Program-made: the position numbers and the translations under genes
Shown here: one piece after another, positions 42,981 through 51,180 of the stretch
Layout: each line of letters opens with the position of its first letter
How positions within the stretch are numbered: the stretch's first letter is position 1
Assembly: GCA_002416505.1 (NCBI GenBank)
Contig: DIAM01000019.1
Span: forward strand, 1 to 57,585
Origin: Gammaproteobacteria bacterium UBA5078
GTDB lineage: Bacteria > Pseudomonadota > Gammaproteobacteria > Pseudomonadales > Pseudohongiellaceae
DNA length: 57,585 nt
Direction: 5' to 3'
Notes under the pieces: generated by a model
Seen by the model: only the letters and a program-made list of their open reading frames with translations
The model's database searches: none
What the model was told of the DNA's origin: nothing

Positions 42981-43001
42981 GGTGAGCTCCTAGACATCCG
43001 C

Positions 43002-43163
43002 TCAGCCTTCGGAGGCAGAGACTGCATCTTGAGTGGCCTGTTCGGCTAGTTGCGCCCGCTCAGCCTTAGTGACGTACTTGGCCTTATTCCTCGGCGCCAG
43101 TTTCGCGTTCGCTTTCTTGGCGCGCGCCTTCAAAATTTGATTGCCTTTCTTACGACGGTTCAT
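43002..43163 (-). CDS. DUF2986 small basic protein
   Basis: A 53-residue protein (frame 43163 to stop 43002) that begins MNRRKKGNQILKARAKKANA and continues KLAPRNKAKYVTKAERAQLA, the sequence pattern of the gammaproteobacterial DUF2986 family. It is highly basic in its first half, suggesting contact with nucleic acid or the ribosome, which is inference. It lies 21 nt before the Rap1a/TonB fusion gene on the same strand, so the two may be cotranscribed. Confidence 0.85.
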   Translation of the reverse strand: MNRRKKGNQILKARAKKANAKLAPRNKAKYVTKAERAQLAEQATQDAVSASEG

Positions 43164-43224
43164 TGCGACTTACTCGATTTGTGCGATACAGCAGTTCTTA
43201 TAAAAACCCGCGTTAGTTGGCAAA

Positions 43225-44310
43225 CTATCTAAAATTTGCCCATGTGATAAATAACAACACGAAAAAATATACCGGCCAGTAAAGCAGCTTAATTGCGTAT
43301 GCATCGTCCTTGAACAGCCCTGTATAGGCAGGTTCCGTTTTAGTGTTGAATAGGTAGCTCGTCAACGCAGTAAGCAAAATATACACATAGGCGAGGATGT
43401 AGAAATACTCTAGATAGACTATGCCAGAGCTGGGGAATTTTTCTCGAAGGCTGATATGGGCAATCAACACTACGAAGAAAATGCCGGCACTAGCCCCGAT
43501 AGAGCCTGATACGCTAAGGTCATAGGCGTTCTTCAATGCCTCCTTAGTGGTCATCATCATCACTAAACTAAATAGCAATGACATGCTGACTAACAACATC
43601 GTGATGTTAACCAGAAAGGCGCTCATGAACTCGCGCTTTACCACTACGTTATAGGTCAGCTCGGGAACGATACTGCGATGGTGATCAGCTAGGCCAAAAT
43701 TGGTATCAAACTTCACCGCAACAAGATCAAAGTAGGTCTCGTCTACCGACCAGCCCTCCAAGAGGATATCGGTGGCCAGACCGAAGGAGGAGCCAGGGCT
43801 GATATTCTCATAGGATCTGAACGAGGGCACCAACACCACGCTGCTGTCAAAATCTTTAGGTAATAATTTTATCCAGATCGTTTTGTGGTCAATGGGATAG
43901 TTCTTGTAGACGAATGCCTGGCGTAAATTGGCCTCAAAATACCATCCGACCACAGTTACTCCATCGACGTTAATTCGATAGGCTTCCTCGATCGTCAAGG
44001 TTTCAACCGCATCGGGGAAAATAACACCCTCTCGTATAGACCCTAGATTCTCTGGCGCGAACTCTTGCCATACATAGCCACTTACATAGACGTCATTGGC
44101 GCTCTTGAAATGCAGCGAGTCTAAATAGATTCCGGTTGGTATCTGCGCGTATCTTTCATGAGTCAAGTCGAACTGCTGAAGATGTTGGGCCACGTCCGCA
44201 TCGTTGAGCAATTCGTTTTCGTTGGGGAGGTAGAAGGTGTGCTCTTGATACCAGATAAGGGCAACTAGCGCGGCAAAGCCGATAGATAGAAGTGTTGCAA
44301 TAGTTTTCAT
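43225..44310 (-). CDS. Membrane protein with periplasmic beta domain and four C-terminal helices
   Basis: A 361-residue protein. One N-terminal hydrophobic segment (residues 4-20), then about 200 residues rich in beta-type text (DSLHFKSANDVYVSGYVWQE, VDGVTVVGWYFEAN, YNVVVKREF), then four helices: FLVNITMLLVSMSLLFSLVM, ASAGIFFVVLIAHIS, YFYILAYVYILLTALTSYLF and LLYWPVYFFVLLFITW. The order of extracellular beta domain then four helices, with an R just before helix 1, recalls pentameric ligand-gated ion channels such as GLIC. I cannot confirm this from sequence alone, and the Cys-loop is absent. It may also be an unrelated sensor-type protein. Confidence 0.65.
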   Translation of the reverse strand: MKTIATLLSIGFAALVALIWYQEHTFYLPNENELLNDADVAQHLQQFDLTHERYAQIPTGIYLDSLHFKSANDVYVSGYVWQEFAPENLGSIREGVIFPDAVETLTIEEAYRINVDGVTVVGWYFEANLRQAFVYKNYPIDHKTIWIKLLPKDFDSSVVLVPSFRSYENISPGSSFGLATDILLEGWSVDETYFDLVAVKFDTNFGLADHHRSIVPELTYNVVVKREFMSAFLVNITMLLVSMSLLFSLVMMMTTKEALKNAYDLSVSGSIGASAGIFFVVLIAHISLREKFPSSGIVYLEYFYILAYVYILLTALTSYLFNTKTEPAYTGLFKDDAYAIKLLYWPVYFFVLLFITWANFR

Positions 44311-44524
44311 AGGCTCTTCTGCTTCTTAAACTCATGTACCACGAAGTGGAGCATTAGTGGTGTCGGTTTCTGTTATTTGTCCAAATGATACTCGAAATTG
44401 GCGCGGGAATTTTGGATAGCATAACTGATAGCATATTGAGATTAAATATACGGCGCGATTTGAGCGTATCGATGTCCAGAAGATAGGCGCAGATGGGTAT
44501 GTCTATCCGATACTGTCCTCGGCA

Positions 44525-44959
44525 CTAGGCATCATCGCGCTTGGATGCAGAGGCAGGAAGGCCGAACACGCGGTCGAAGGCCCATGTGAAGGCAATGGCA
44601 TAGACAAAGAAGAATGCCAGCAGGCCAAGATTCGAGAGGAACGCGGCGAAAAGCGAGATCTCCAGCCAGAGGGCCATGACCGGAACCAGTATTATAACGA
44701 GGCCTCCCTCGAATCCAGCTCCATGCAAGAGGCGCCTAGTGAATGAGCGCCCCTTAGCCAACTGCCGGGCCTCCCAGCGTTCGAAGAGCGTGTTGAATAC
44801 ATAGTTCCAGGCCAGTGCGATGCTCGAGAGGACTATGGCTAGGCCGAGGGATGAGGCGGCCGACTGCTCGAAGACTAGGCTCAACATTGGGCCGACGAAG
44901 GCAATAGCGAACACTTCATACAAGATGGCTTGGAGGACACGGCGGCTTCTGGGGGGCAT
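44525..44959 (-). CDS. PACE-family multidrug/polyamine exporter
   Basis: A 144-residue inner-membrane protein with four helices and the two repeated BTP domains of the PACE (proteobacterial antimicrobial compound efflux) family: RRVLQAILYEVFAIAFVGPM, ALAWNYVFNTLFERWE, FTRRLLHGAGFEGGLVIILV and FFVYAIAFTWAFDRVFG. Characterised members such as AceI export chlorhexidine and short diamines; the substrate here is unknown. It is 44 nt after the PEBP gene and may be cotranscribed with it. Confidence 0.88.
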   Translation of the reverse strand: MPPRSRRVLQAILYEVFAIAFVGPMLSLVFEQSAASSLGLAIVLSSIALAWNYVFNTLFERWEARQLAKGRSFTRRLLHGAGFEGGLVIILVPVMALWLEISLFAAFLSNLGLLAFFFVYAIAFTWAFDRVFGLPASASKRDDA

Positions 44960-45003
44960 GACAAATCTCGATGGGGGCCTTCGCTTCGGTGAAACCCAAG
45001 CTC

Positions 45004-45579
45004 TTACTCCGTGTACTGAAAATTCCCCGTCAGCAGCCCCGTGGCCAATATATGCCCGCGCATCGCCTCGAGCAGAGAGGCCTTATTGAGCCCATCGGCC
45101 AAGTTCATCTCGTGGTCTAGCGCATAGATGCGGAAATTATAGGTATGCACCTTGCCATCGACGGGTGGGCGAGGGCCGAAATAGCCCGAGCGCCGAATGC
45201 CGTTGGCACCATTGATCATGCCTTCTAGGCCGGGGTGGGTGACAATGGCATCTGGAGACAGGCCTTCGGGCAGGTCAGCGGCGGTGGCGGGAATGTTATA
45301 GGCAATCCAGTGAACGAAGGGCTGGAGAGTGCCCACTACCGGATCATCGAGAATCAGCGCGAGCGCACGGGTGCCCTCTGGGAGATTGCGCCAGGAAATC
45401 GCGGGCGAGATACCCTCACCATATGCCGAATATTGCCACGGGATGTCGGTGTCATGGTCGAAGGCGGTGCTGCTGACCACGATGGTCTCTGGAATTGCAT
45501 CCGCGGACCAAGCGGGAAGGCCGGCAAGCAGCAAAAGCGTTGCTGCTAGGTAACTCGTTAATACTTGTCGCGATATCAT
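45004..45579 (-). CDS. Secreted PEBP / YbhB-YbcL family protein, second copy
   Basis: A 191-residue exported protein with signal (ending PAWSADAI) and the PEBP blocks DTDIPWQYSAYGEGISPAIS, WRNLPEGTRALALILDDP, HWIAYNIPATAADLP and VHTYNFRIYALDHEMNL. It is homologous to the protein at 30806-31387, though the two differ in detail and are not a recent duplication. Function as for that copy. GGAGAGAAAGG precedes the ATG. Confidence 0.9.
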   Translation of the reverse strand: MISRQVLTSYLAATLLLLAGLPAWSADAIPETIVVSSTAFDHDTDIPWQYSAYGEGISPAISWRNLPEGTRALALILDDPVVGTLQPFVHWIAYNIPATAADLPEGLSPDAIVTHPGLEGMINGANGIRRSGYFGPRPPVDGKVHTYNFRIYALDHEMNLADGLNKASLLEAMRGHILATGLLTGNFQYTE

Positions 45580-45812
45580 CCTTTCTCTCCGGGTTTCGTT
45601 CTGATTCTTATTGATTTCCCTGCTATGCCGAGAACTTTATAGTGTGCCACAGCCTCTGTACACTTTTTCGAATGCGGATTTCGAAAATGCTAACAATGAT
45701 GCGTTATTTGGAGATTTCCTTTTCTCTGGATAGTGATAAGGTTACGCCTGAGCAAGTAGTTCCTCTAATAAGAATAAGCAGTGGGCAAGCCCGCATGCTA
45801 GGAGCATGAACC

Positions 45813-46556
45813 ATGAGTGATGATAAGAAGACCCGCGCAGACGAGGTCGAAGCGCCAATTGCGCCTTCGCTATCGCGCCGCAACCTACTCAAGGGGGTGG
45901 GCTTGACCGGGGCAGCGCTGATGACAGCGGGCAGCGGTTCACTCTCTGCGCAAGCAGCCGCCGCACCATCGGGCCCCCAGCTCATCCCCGTCAGAGAAGC
46001 CTTCGAGACCCTGACCGCGCTCGAGAGCGCAACACTGGATGCCTTCGCTTCGCGCATTATCCCCAGCGACGAGAACGGCCCAGGCGCCCATGAGGCTCGA
46101 GCAGTACACTATATCGATCGCGCCTTGGCAGGCGCGATGTCGAGCTCGCGCGAACAATACGGCGCGGGGCTCTCCTCGCTAGAGGACTACTCCTTGCAGG
46201 CGAAGGGGATGTCGTTTCACCTTCTGCCCGAAGCCGAGCAAGACGCCATCATCGAGGCGATGACCGAGAATGCGCTCACAGGCTACTCCATACTCAACGC
46301 GGGCTTCTTCAATATGGTCAGGACACACACCATCGATGGCACCTTCAGTGACCCATATTATGGCGGCAATAGGGACTTTATCGGCTGGGACTTGCTGGGC
46401 TATCCCGGCGTTCGTGCCATCGCGACTCCCGATGATGTAAGCCAAGGCTCGCTTCTCGCGCCTAGCCGACAATCGGCCTATGACATGCCGACTCACCTCA
46501 AGGACCCAGTGGGCTCCAGTTCATCTTCTACTGGAGGTGCTGCCAATGGCCACTAA
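45813..46556 (+). CDS. Gluconate 2-dehydrogenase subunit 3-like protein, Tat exported
   Basis: A 247-residue protein with a twin-arginine signal (LSRRNLLKGVGLTGAALMTA). The rest matches the small gamma subunit family of FAD-dependent gluconate and alcohol dehydrogenases (DUF1410-like subunit 3): LTALESATLDAFASRIIPSD, GAHEARAVHYIDRALAG, and TIDGTFSDPYYGGNRDFIGW. It helps export its folded FAD partner. GAGCATGAACC with AGGAG precedes the ATG. It overlaps the GMC gene by 11 bases. Confidence 0.9.
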   Translation: MSDDKKTRADEVEAPIAPSLSRRNLLKGVGLTGAALMTAGSGSLSAQAAAAPSGPQLIPVREAFETLTALESATLDAFASRIIPSDENGPGAHEARAVHYIDRALAGAMSSSREQYGAGLSSLEDYSLQAKGMSFHLLPEAEQDAIIEAMTENALTGYSILNAGFFNMVRTHTIDGTFSDPYYGGNRDFIGWDLLGYPGVRAIATPDDVSQGSLLAPSRQSAYDMPTHLKDPVGSSSSSTGGAANGH

Positions 46557-48252
46557 TCTTCCCAAAACTGACGTAGTAGTGATCGGCCTTGGCGCTGTCG
46601 GCGGTGTTGCCGTGCTGCCATTGGTCAATGCCGGTTTAAACGTGATCGGCCTCGAGGCCGGCGGCTGGTTCTCCAATCGCGACTTCGCCCCGGATGAGGT
46701 GCGCAATAATCTAAGGGACTGGCCGCAGCAGGTAGCCAAGGCCAAGAACGAGATTCCCACCGTTCGTGCCAATATCAATTTCGAGGCGGTGCAGGGCGGC
46801 GGTCATCCAATGATGAACGGCGTGGGGGGCACCTCATTGCACTATTGGGCGCAGAGCTGGCGACTTAACCCATGGGACTTTAAGACAGTCAGCGCGACCA
46901 GCGCACGCTACGGCGCGCATCGTATTCCCGAGAACTCCACGGTCGAGGACTGGCCCATCTCCTATGAAGACCTAGAGCCCTATTATGACCGCGTGGAATA
47001 TGCCATCGGCGTTTCCGGCAATGCCGGCAATATCAACGGCAGCAAACAGGCCAACGGCAATCCATTCGAAGGCCCAAGAGCGCGTGCCTATCCGATGCCC
47101 GGCCTGCGCAGCTCTGGTTACACCGACATGATGAGCGACGCGGCGCGTGGCTTAGGGTGGACTCCCTTCCAAGGCCCAGCGGCAATCAACACCGAGGTCT
47201 ATGGCGACCGTCCCGGCTGCTTCTATCACGGCTATTGCGACCGTGGCGGCTGCCACGTCAATGCCAAGAGCTCGACTGCCGTGACCACCATCCCCGAGGC
47301 GCTCAAGTCTGGCCTCCTGAAGGTGGTGACCCATGCGCGGGTACTCAAGATACTCAACGACGCCGATGGTCGCGTGACTGGGGTGGAGTATCTGCTGGGC
47401 AATCAGGTGATGTTCCAGCCGGCCGACGCCGTGATGCTAGCCAGTCACACCTACGAGAATGTGCGTTTGCTGATGCTGTCTACCTCGCAGCAGTTTCCGA
47501 ACGGGCTTGCCAATAACAGTGGCCAAGTGGGCCAGCACTATCTTAGTCATCATCAGGGCGCCCCGGTCATCGCCCTGTTCCCCAAGAACTTGAACAACTG
47601 GTATGGATTACCGGCGCAGGGGGTTGCCATCGACGAGTGGGCCGATGACAACTTCGATCACAGCGACCTGGACTTCATCGGCGGCGGCAACCTGTGGACC
47701 TACACAGACCGCAAGCCGATCGCTGCCGCCAAGATGTCGACCTTCGACAAGGTGCCCAACTGGGGCTCGAAATGGAAGGCCTTCGTGCGTGAGAACGCCG
47801 ACCGCACCAATGTCTCCTATATTCAGAAGACGACCCTGCCATACCGCGGCAACTATCTCGATCTCGACCCACAAGTGAAGGACAAGCTCGGCTTCCCGGT
47901 AATCCGCATCACGGCGGAGTACAAAGACAACGAGTTGCGCATCGCGCAGTTCACGCAAGACCGCATGGAGGAGTGGTACCGAGCCGCGGGCGCGACCGAG
48001 ATTATCCGCGCGGGTCTGGGCAACGCCATGGGCGCATCGACGCACGCCTACGGCGGCACCCGCATGGGCAACGATCCAACCACCAATGTCACCAATGCCT
48101 TCGGCTTCGCGCACGAGTCGCCCAATCTCGGCATCCTCGGCTCGTCGGTAATGGGCACCAGTGGCGCCAGGAACCCCACGCTCACCGCGCAGGCCCTCGC
48201 ATGGCGAACCGCCGAACATCTGGTGGAGAACTGGGACACCATCACCCGCTAA
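46546..48252 (+). CDS. GMC-family FAD oxidoreductase (sugar/alcohol dehydrogenase type)
   Basis: A 568-residue flavoprotein. VVVIGLGAVGGVAVLPLVNA is the dinucleotide-binding motif, GGTSLHYWAQSWRLNPWDF follows, and FYHGYCDRGGCHVNAK and GASTHAYGGTRMGNDP near the C-terminus are typical of the gluconate/fructose dehydrogenase group. It forms a pair with the Tat-exported subunit 3, which carries it to the periplasm. A cytochrome c third subunit, usual for these enzymes, is not next to it. GGAGGT precedes the ATG at 46546. Substrate unknown. Confidence 0.9.
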   Translation: MATNLPKTDVVVIGLGAVGGVAVLPLVNAGLNVIGLEAGGWFSNRDFAPDEVRNNLRDWPQQVAKAKNEIPTVRANINFEAVQGGGHPMMNGVGGTSLHYWAQSWRLNPWDFKTVSATSARYGAHRIPENSTVEDWPISYEDLEPYYDRVEYAIGVSGNAGNINGSKQANGNPFEGPRARAYPMPGLRSSGYTDMMSDAARGLGWTPFQGPAAINTEVYGDRPGCFYHGYCDRGGCHVNAKSSTAVTTIPEALKSGLLKVVTHARVLKILNDADGRVTGVEYLLGNQVMFQPADAVMLASHTYENVRLLMLSTSQQFPNGLANNSGQVGQHYLSHHQGAPVIALFPKNLNNWYGLPAQGVAIDEWADDNFDHSDLDFIGGGNLWTYTDRKPIAAAKMSTFDKVPNWGSKWKAFVRENADRTNVSYIQKTTLPYRGNYLDLDPQVKDKLGFPVIRITAEYKDNELRIAQFTQDRMEEWYRAAGATEIIRAGLGNAMGASTHAYGGTRMGNDPTTNVTNAFGFAHESPNLGILGSSVMGTSGARNPTLTAQALAWRTAEHLVENWDTITR

Positions 48253-48255
48253 TAG

Positions 48256-48280
48256 CAAAGGGGTCAGAGTAATTTGCTTG
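48256..48280. repeat. Partial palindromic repeat, copy 9
   Basis: CAAAGGGGTCAGAGTAATTTG just after the GMC gene stop; a single left arm with no opposite arm. Again at the 3' end of a gene, between converging genes. Confidence 0.85.
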
Positions 48281-48346
48281 CTACTGATGTGGTGAGCGCT
48301 AAGCTCTCGACCCCTAGCCCAGCACTAGATTGGTTTAGCAAGTGGA

Positions 48347-49465
48347 TTAGTTCAATCCGATAAGCAGAACCTTTGCGAAGGTGCGTAGTGAGACAATCTC
48401 CATCAGTGCGAAACCATTTCCTTCGAGCAACAGCTGCCACTGTGCCTCGGTGCGCTCTCTTCCTTGGGTGCCTATGAGCATCTGCATATCAAAACTGGCG
48501 ACGGTGGGGTCGATGCCCTGGGCTTCGGCGACGCAGTCGATGATCGCGATAGTGGGGCGATGTTGCCCACAGGCGGTGCGCAGGTTGTGCAGAATTTTCT
48601 CGACCTGGGCGTCACCCATGCCATGAAAAATAGCGAAGAATAGGTAAATATCGCGCTCGGATTGCGCAGGGGGAATCGCCACCAGCATGTCGCCGCCGGC
48701 GAAGCTTATGCGCTTGCGCAGTGTAGCCTCGATATTGACTTCACTATTGTTTAGCGCTTCCTCTATTACCTGTGGTCTATCGAAAACCAACGCGTGTATC
48801 GACGGGTTAAGCCTGAGAATGGCGAGTGACTTGCTGCCACTGGAGCCCCCCACATCGATTACGCGGTCGAAGCCGCTCCAATCCAAATCGTCGAGATAGG
48901 CGGTGCCGGTAAGCGCCTCTACCGATGTCATCGCTCGAGTGAATAAGGAGTCGAAATTAGGGTGGTGATCGAGATAGTCAAACAGCTCCTCGCCGTGACT
49001 GCGAGCAAAAGGGACCTCGCCGTTGCGCAATGAGGGGGCGAGTGCCTCGAACCAAGGCCTGCTCATCTCGGGAGAGTTGTGTAGCAGTATCATGTCGCGC
49101 ACGCTGTGTGGGGAGTCACAGCGTAGGCAGTAGGAGAGTTTGTTATTGCGAAATTGGCGCTCCGCGCACTCTTCGAATACGCCGATGGACGCAAGCATGC
49201 GCAGCAAACGGTAGAGATAGTCGGCGTGCAAGTTCAGGCTCTCGGCTATTTCCTCACTCATCAACACCTGCTCGCCGATCGCATCGGCCACTCCTAACTC
49301 CGCCGCTACATAGAGGGCGCGTGAGTGCCAGTAGGCACTGCCGATCTGGATCAGGCGAAACGGTGCAGGCACTAATTTATTCGGCAGCGCGGCCAGTGCG
49401 TTAGCAAAGCGCATTGCGCGCTGAAAGGCTCGTACCTTAAAGCTGTTGCGTTGTAACTTGCTCAT
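48347..49465 (-). CDS. SAM-dependent O-methyltransferase (plant-type O-methyltransferase fold)
   Basis: A 372-residue protein with an N-terminal winged-helix dimerisation domain (SAYWHSRALYVAAELGVADA, SLNLHADYLYRLLRMLASIG) and a C-terminal Rossmann methyltransferase domain (DRVIDVGGSSGSKSLAILRL, then HALVFDRPQVIEEA, ERDIYLFFAIFHGMGD and IAIIDCVAE). This is the family of hydroxyneurosporene and acetylserotonin O-methyltransferases; the substrate is not visible. AGGAG precedes the ATG at 49465. It overlaps the upstream TetR gene by 29 bases and is probably repressed by it. Confidence 0.88.
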   Translation of the reverse strand: MSKLQRNSFKVRAFQRAMRFANALAALPNKLVPAPFRLIQIGSAYWHSRALYVAAELGVADAIGEQVLMSEEIAESLNLHADYLYRLLRMLASIGVFEECAERQFRNNKLSYCLRCDSPHSVRDMILLHNSPEMSRPWFEALAPSLRNGEVPFARSHGEELFDYLDHHPNFDSLFTRAMTSVEALTGTAYLDDLDWSGFDRVIDVGGSSGSKSLAILRLNPSIHALVFDRPQVIEEALNNSEVNIEATLRKRISFAGGDMLVAIPPAQSERDIYLFFAIFHGMGDAQVEKILHNLRTACGQHRPTIAIIDCVAEAQGIDPTVASFDMQMLIGTQGRERTEAQWQLLLEGNGFALMEIVSLRTFAKVLLIGLN

Positions 49466-50078
49466 CCGATTGCTCCTTGCTGGGCAAAAGTCCCGCACTG
49501 AATAGGCGCCCACTAAATGTCGCCAGCCGGTCGAGAAATTCGTCGTCCATCTCTCGATCCATCTGTTCCTCGAACACAGGCTTTATCAACATCGGCAACA
49601 TCGCGAGGCTAACAAACGCTATACGCATGACATCGGCATCTACGTCCGCATCGACGAGTCCCCGCTGTTTCAGTTGCTCGAGCTTCTCCTTGCCGCGGTG
49701 CCGGCCTCGTTCAAGGAGTTGTTTTATAAACCTCTTGCCGGGGGCTTGGTTTAGCGCTAAGACCTTGAGTACCAGGGTGGGGAAGCGAGGGTTCTCGCGC
49801 ATGGCAAGGTAGTAGATCCGAAAATACTCGGCAAAGCCCTCGGTGGAGGAAAGCAGAGAACTCTCGAGTACATCCAGTAGCGGCACCATGATGCTGCGGA
49901 TCATCTCCTCATATAGGCCTTCTTTATTACCGAAGTAATAGCGAATCATCGCAACATTTGTTTCGGCGGCCGCGGCGATCTGCCGAGTGGTGACGCGGTG
50001 ATAGTCGTCGTCTAGAAAGCACTGCATCGCGGCGTCGATTAGGCGTTGTTGAATTGCTACGTTTTTGAGTTCGTCCAT
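49437..50078 (-). CDS. TetR-family regulator coupled to the methyltransferase
   Basis: A 213-residue TetR repressor: RLIDAAMQCFLDDDYHRVTT, IAAAAETNVAMIRYYFGNKEG is the helix-turn-helix region, then a C-terminal ligand domain. The gene overlaps the methyltransferase gene, so both form one transcription unit. A perfect palindrome 46 bp upstream of its start is the likely operator (50124-50149). It resembles the AcrR-like branch; the ligand is unknown. Confidence 0.9.
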   Translation of the reverse strand: MDELKNVAIQQRLIDAAMQCFLDDDYHRVTTRQIAAAAETNVAMIRYYFGNKEGLYEEMIRSIMVPLLDVLESSLLSSTEGFAEYFRIYYLAMRENPRFPTLVLKVLALNQAPGKRFIKQLLERGRHRGKEKLEQLKQRGLVDADVDADVMRIAFVSLAMLPMLIKPVFEEQMDREMDDEFLDRLATFSGRLFSAGLLPSKEQSDEQVTTQQL

Positions 50079-50123
50079 ATAAATCAGACTAGCAGTAACC
50101 CAACATAAGCCCTAGAAATATCG

Positions 50124-50149
50124 TCAATCAAAAAGCTAGTTTTGATTGA
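50124..50149. promoter_or_regulatory. Perfect palindrome, candidate TetR operator
   Basis: TCAATCAAAA, spacer AGCTAG, then TTTTGATTGA: 10-bp perfect arms around 6 bases. It lies 46 bp upstream of the TetR start and therefore fits an autoregulatory operator. Confidence 0.7.
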
Positions 50150-50180
50150 TTTTTGGAGAGGTGTACAAAAGATGCTGCGA

Positions 50181-50272
50181 GTAAATGGAGGGGGGCAGAA
50201 TGCGTTTTCGTGCTTAAATTTCTATCCGTGCGATGGTTTATGATTTGAACCAACTAAATGAACATACACCCC
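50181..50272. repeat. Second dispersed repeat (about 90 bp), copy A
   Basis: Starts GTAAATGGAGGGGGGCAGA and ends AACATACACCCC. It aligns over its whole length with 57070-57158: shared blocks include TTTCTAT, CGAT, AAAT and ACAT plus the terminal GGGG/CCCC. The two copies differ at roughly a third of positions. Confidence 0.65.
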
Positions 50273-50346
50273 AATTGTTGACAACAGTCCTTTGGCCGAG
50301 AAGGATGGTTAAGCTTGCTAAGTTATCAGTGTCCCCTAAATCTCTA

Positions 50347-50934
50347 CTATTTTGCGAAGCGATAAACGGTACTCATAGTCATATTGAGGATATTGTTAAC
50401 CTTCTCTTCGCTTGGGCTCACTCGCGCTAGCAGCCGAAGGCCTTGCAGGCTACATGCTAGAAATTGAGCGAGTGCCGTTGTGTCTGCGTCCTCCGATAGT
50501 TCACCGAGTGCGACGGCCCTGTCCAGTTCCTGTTTGAATTGAGTATCGTAGCGGATATGCACCGATTGTAGATACTCAAGGAACTCTGGATCATCCGTAA
50601 CCTCGATAGTGGCGTTGGTAATCATACACCCTCTTGTCTTGGTGGGGTCCGCCGCTAACTTGCCTATAGTACGCCAATACTCCTTTATCCCTTCAAGCGC
50701 AGAGGCATTGTTCTCCATTCGCTCAATCCACAACTTGCGCTTGTCGTTATAGCGCTTGAGGGAACTGACATAGATGTCCCGTTTGTTTCGAAAAGTGTGA
50801 AACAAAGAACTCTCCGAGATTCCCGCTATCCTTGCAAGCTCCTTGGTAGTAGTCGCCTTATAGCCTTTCTCCCAAAATACATTCAGGAAGTTATCAAGCG
50901 CTTCCTCGATGTCAAAATGAAGAACGTCAGCCAT
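50347..50934 (-). CDS. TetR-family regulator divergent from the DUF5916 gene
   Basis: A 195-residue TetR repressor: IEEALDNFLNVFWEKGYKAT, then ELARIAGISESSLFHTFRNK as the helix-turn-helix and the usual ligand-binding C-terminus. It is divergent from the DUF5916 gene (51181) across a 246-base gap and probably controls it and itself. GAGGAC precedes the ATG. Confidence 0.88.
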   Translation of the reverse strand: MADVLHFDIEEALDNFLNVFWEKGYKATTTKELARIAGISESSLFHTFRNKRDIYVSSLKRYNDKRKLWIERMENNASALEGIKEYWRTIGKLAADPTKTRGCMITNATIEVTDDPEFLEYLQSVHIRYDTQFKQELDRAVALGELSEDADTTALAQFLACSLQGLRLLARVSPSEEKVNNILNMTMSTVYRFAK

Positions 50935-51026
50935 GGTTGTCCTCGATCGAATTCGTTTACGATTGCTTCTGGAGAATTATCGCGCATAAGAACTGCTAAT
51001 GACAGGTGCCAAATTGTAATATCAAA

Positions 51027-51055
51027 TTGACTTTCTTGGAGTGATCGCTCTAATA
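51027..51055 (+). promoter_or_regulatory. Candidate promoter in the TetR/DUF5916 intergenic region
   Basis: TTGACT (51027-51032) and CTAATA (51050-51055), 17 bases apart, with the near-palindrome GAGTGATCGCTC (51039-51050) between them, a position suited to repression by the divergent TetR. Confidence 0.4.
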
Positions 51056-51180
51056 TCGATAAATCCTGATAGTTCTAGGTTCAGCTACAGAGCAATTTCA
51101 TGCGTCAATCCCTTGATGGGTGCGTGTGAATCGTCACTCCAATCTAATAATTATAAGCAAATAGGTGAGGGCTAAAGTCC

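Noticed and set aside
47608..48258. 216-codon minus-strand frame inside the GMC gene
   Set aside because: Shadow frame caused by high GC at third positions; the plus-strand protein has all family motifs.
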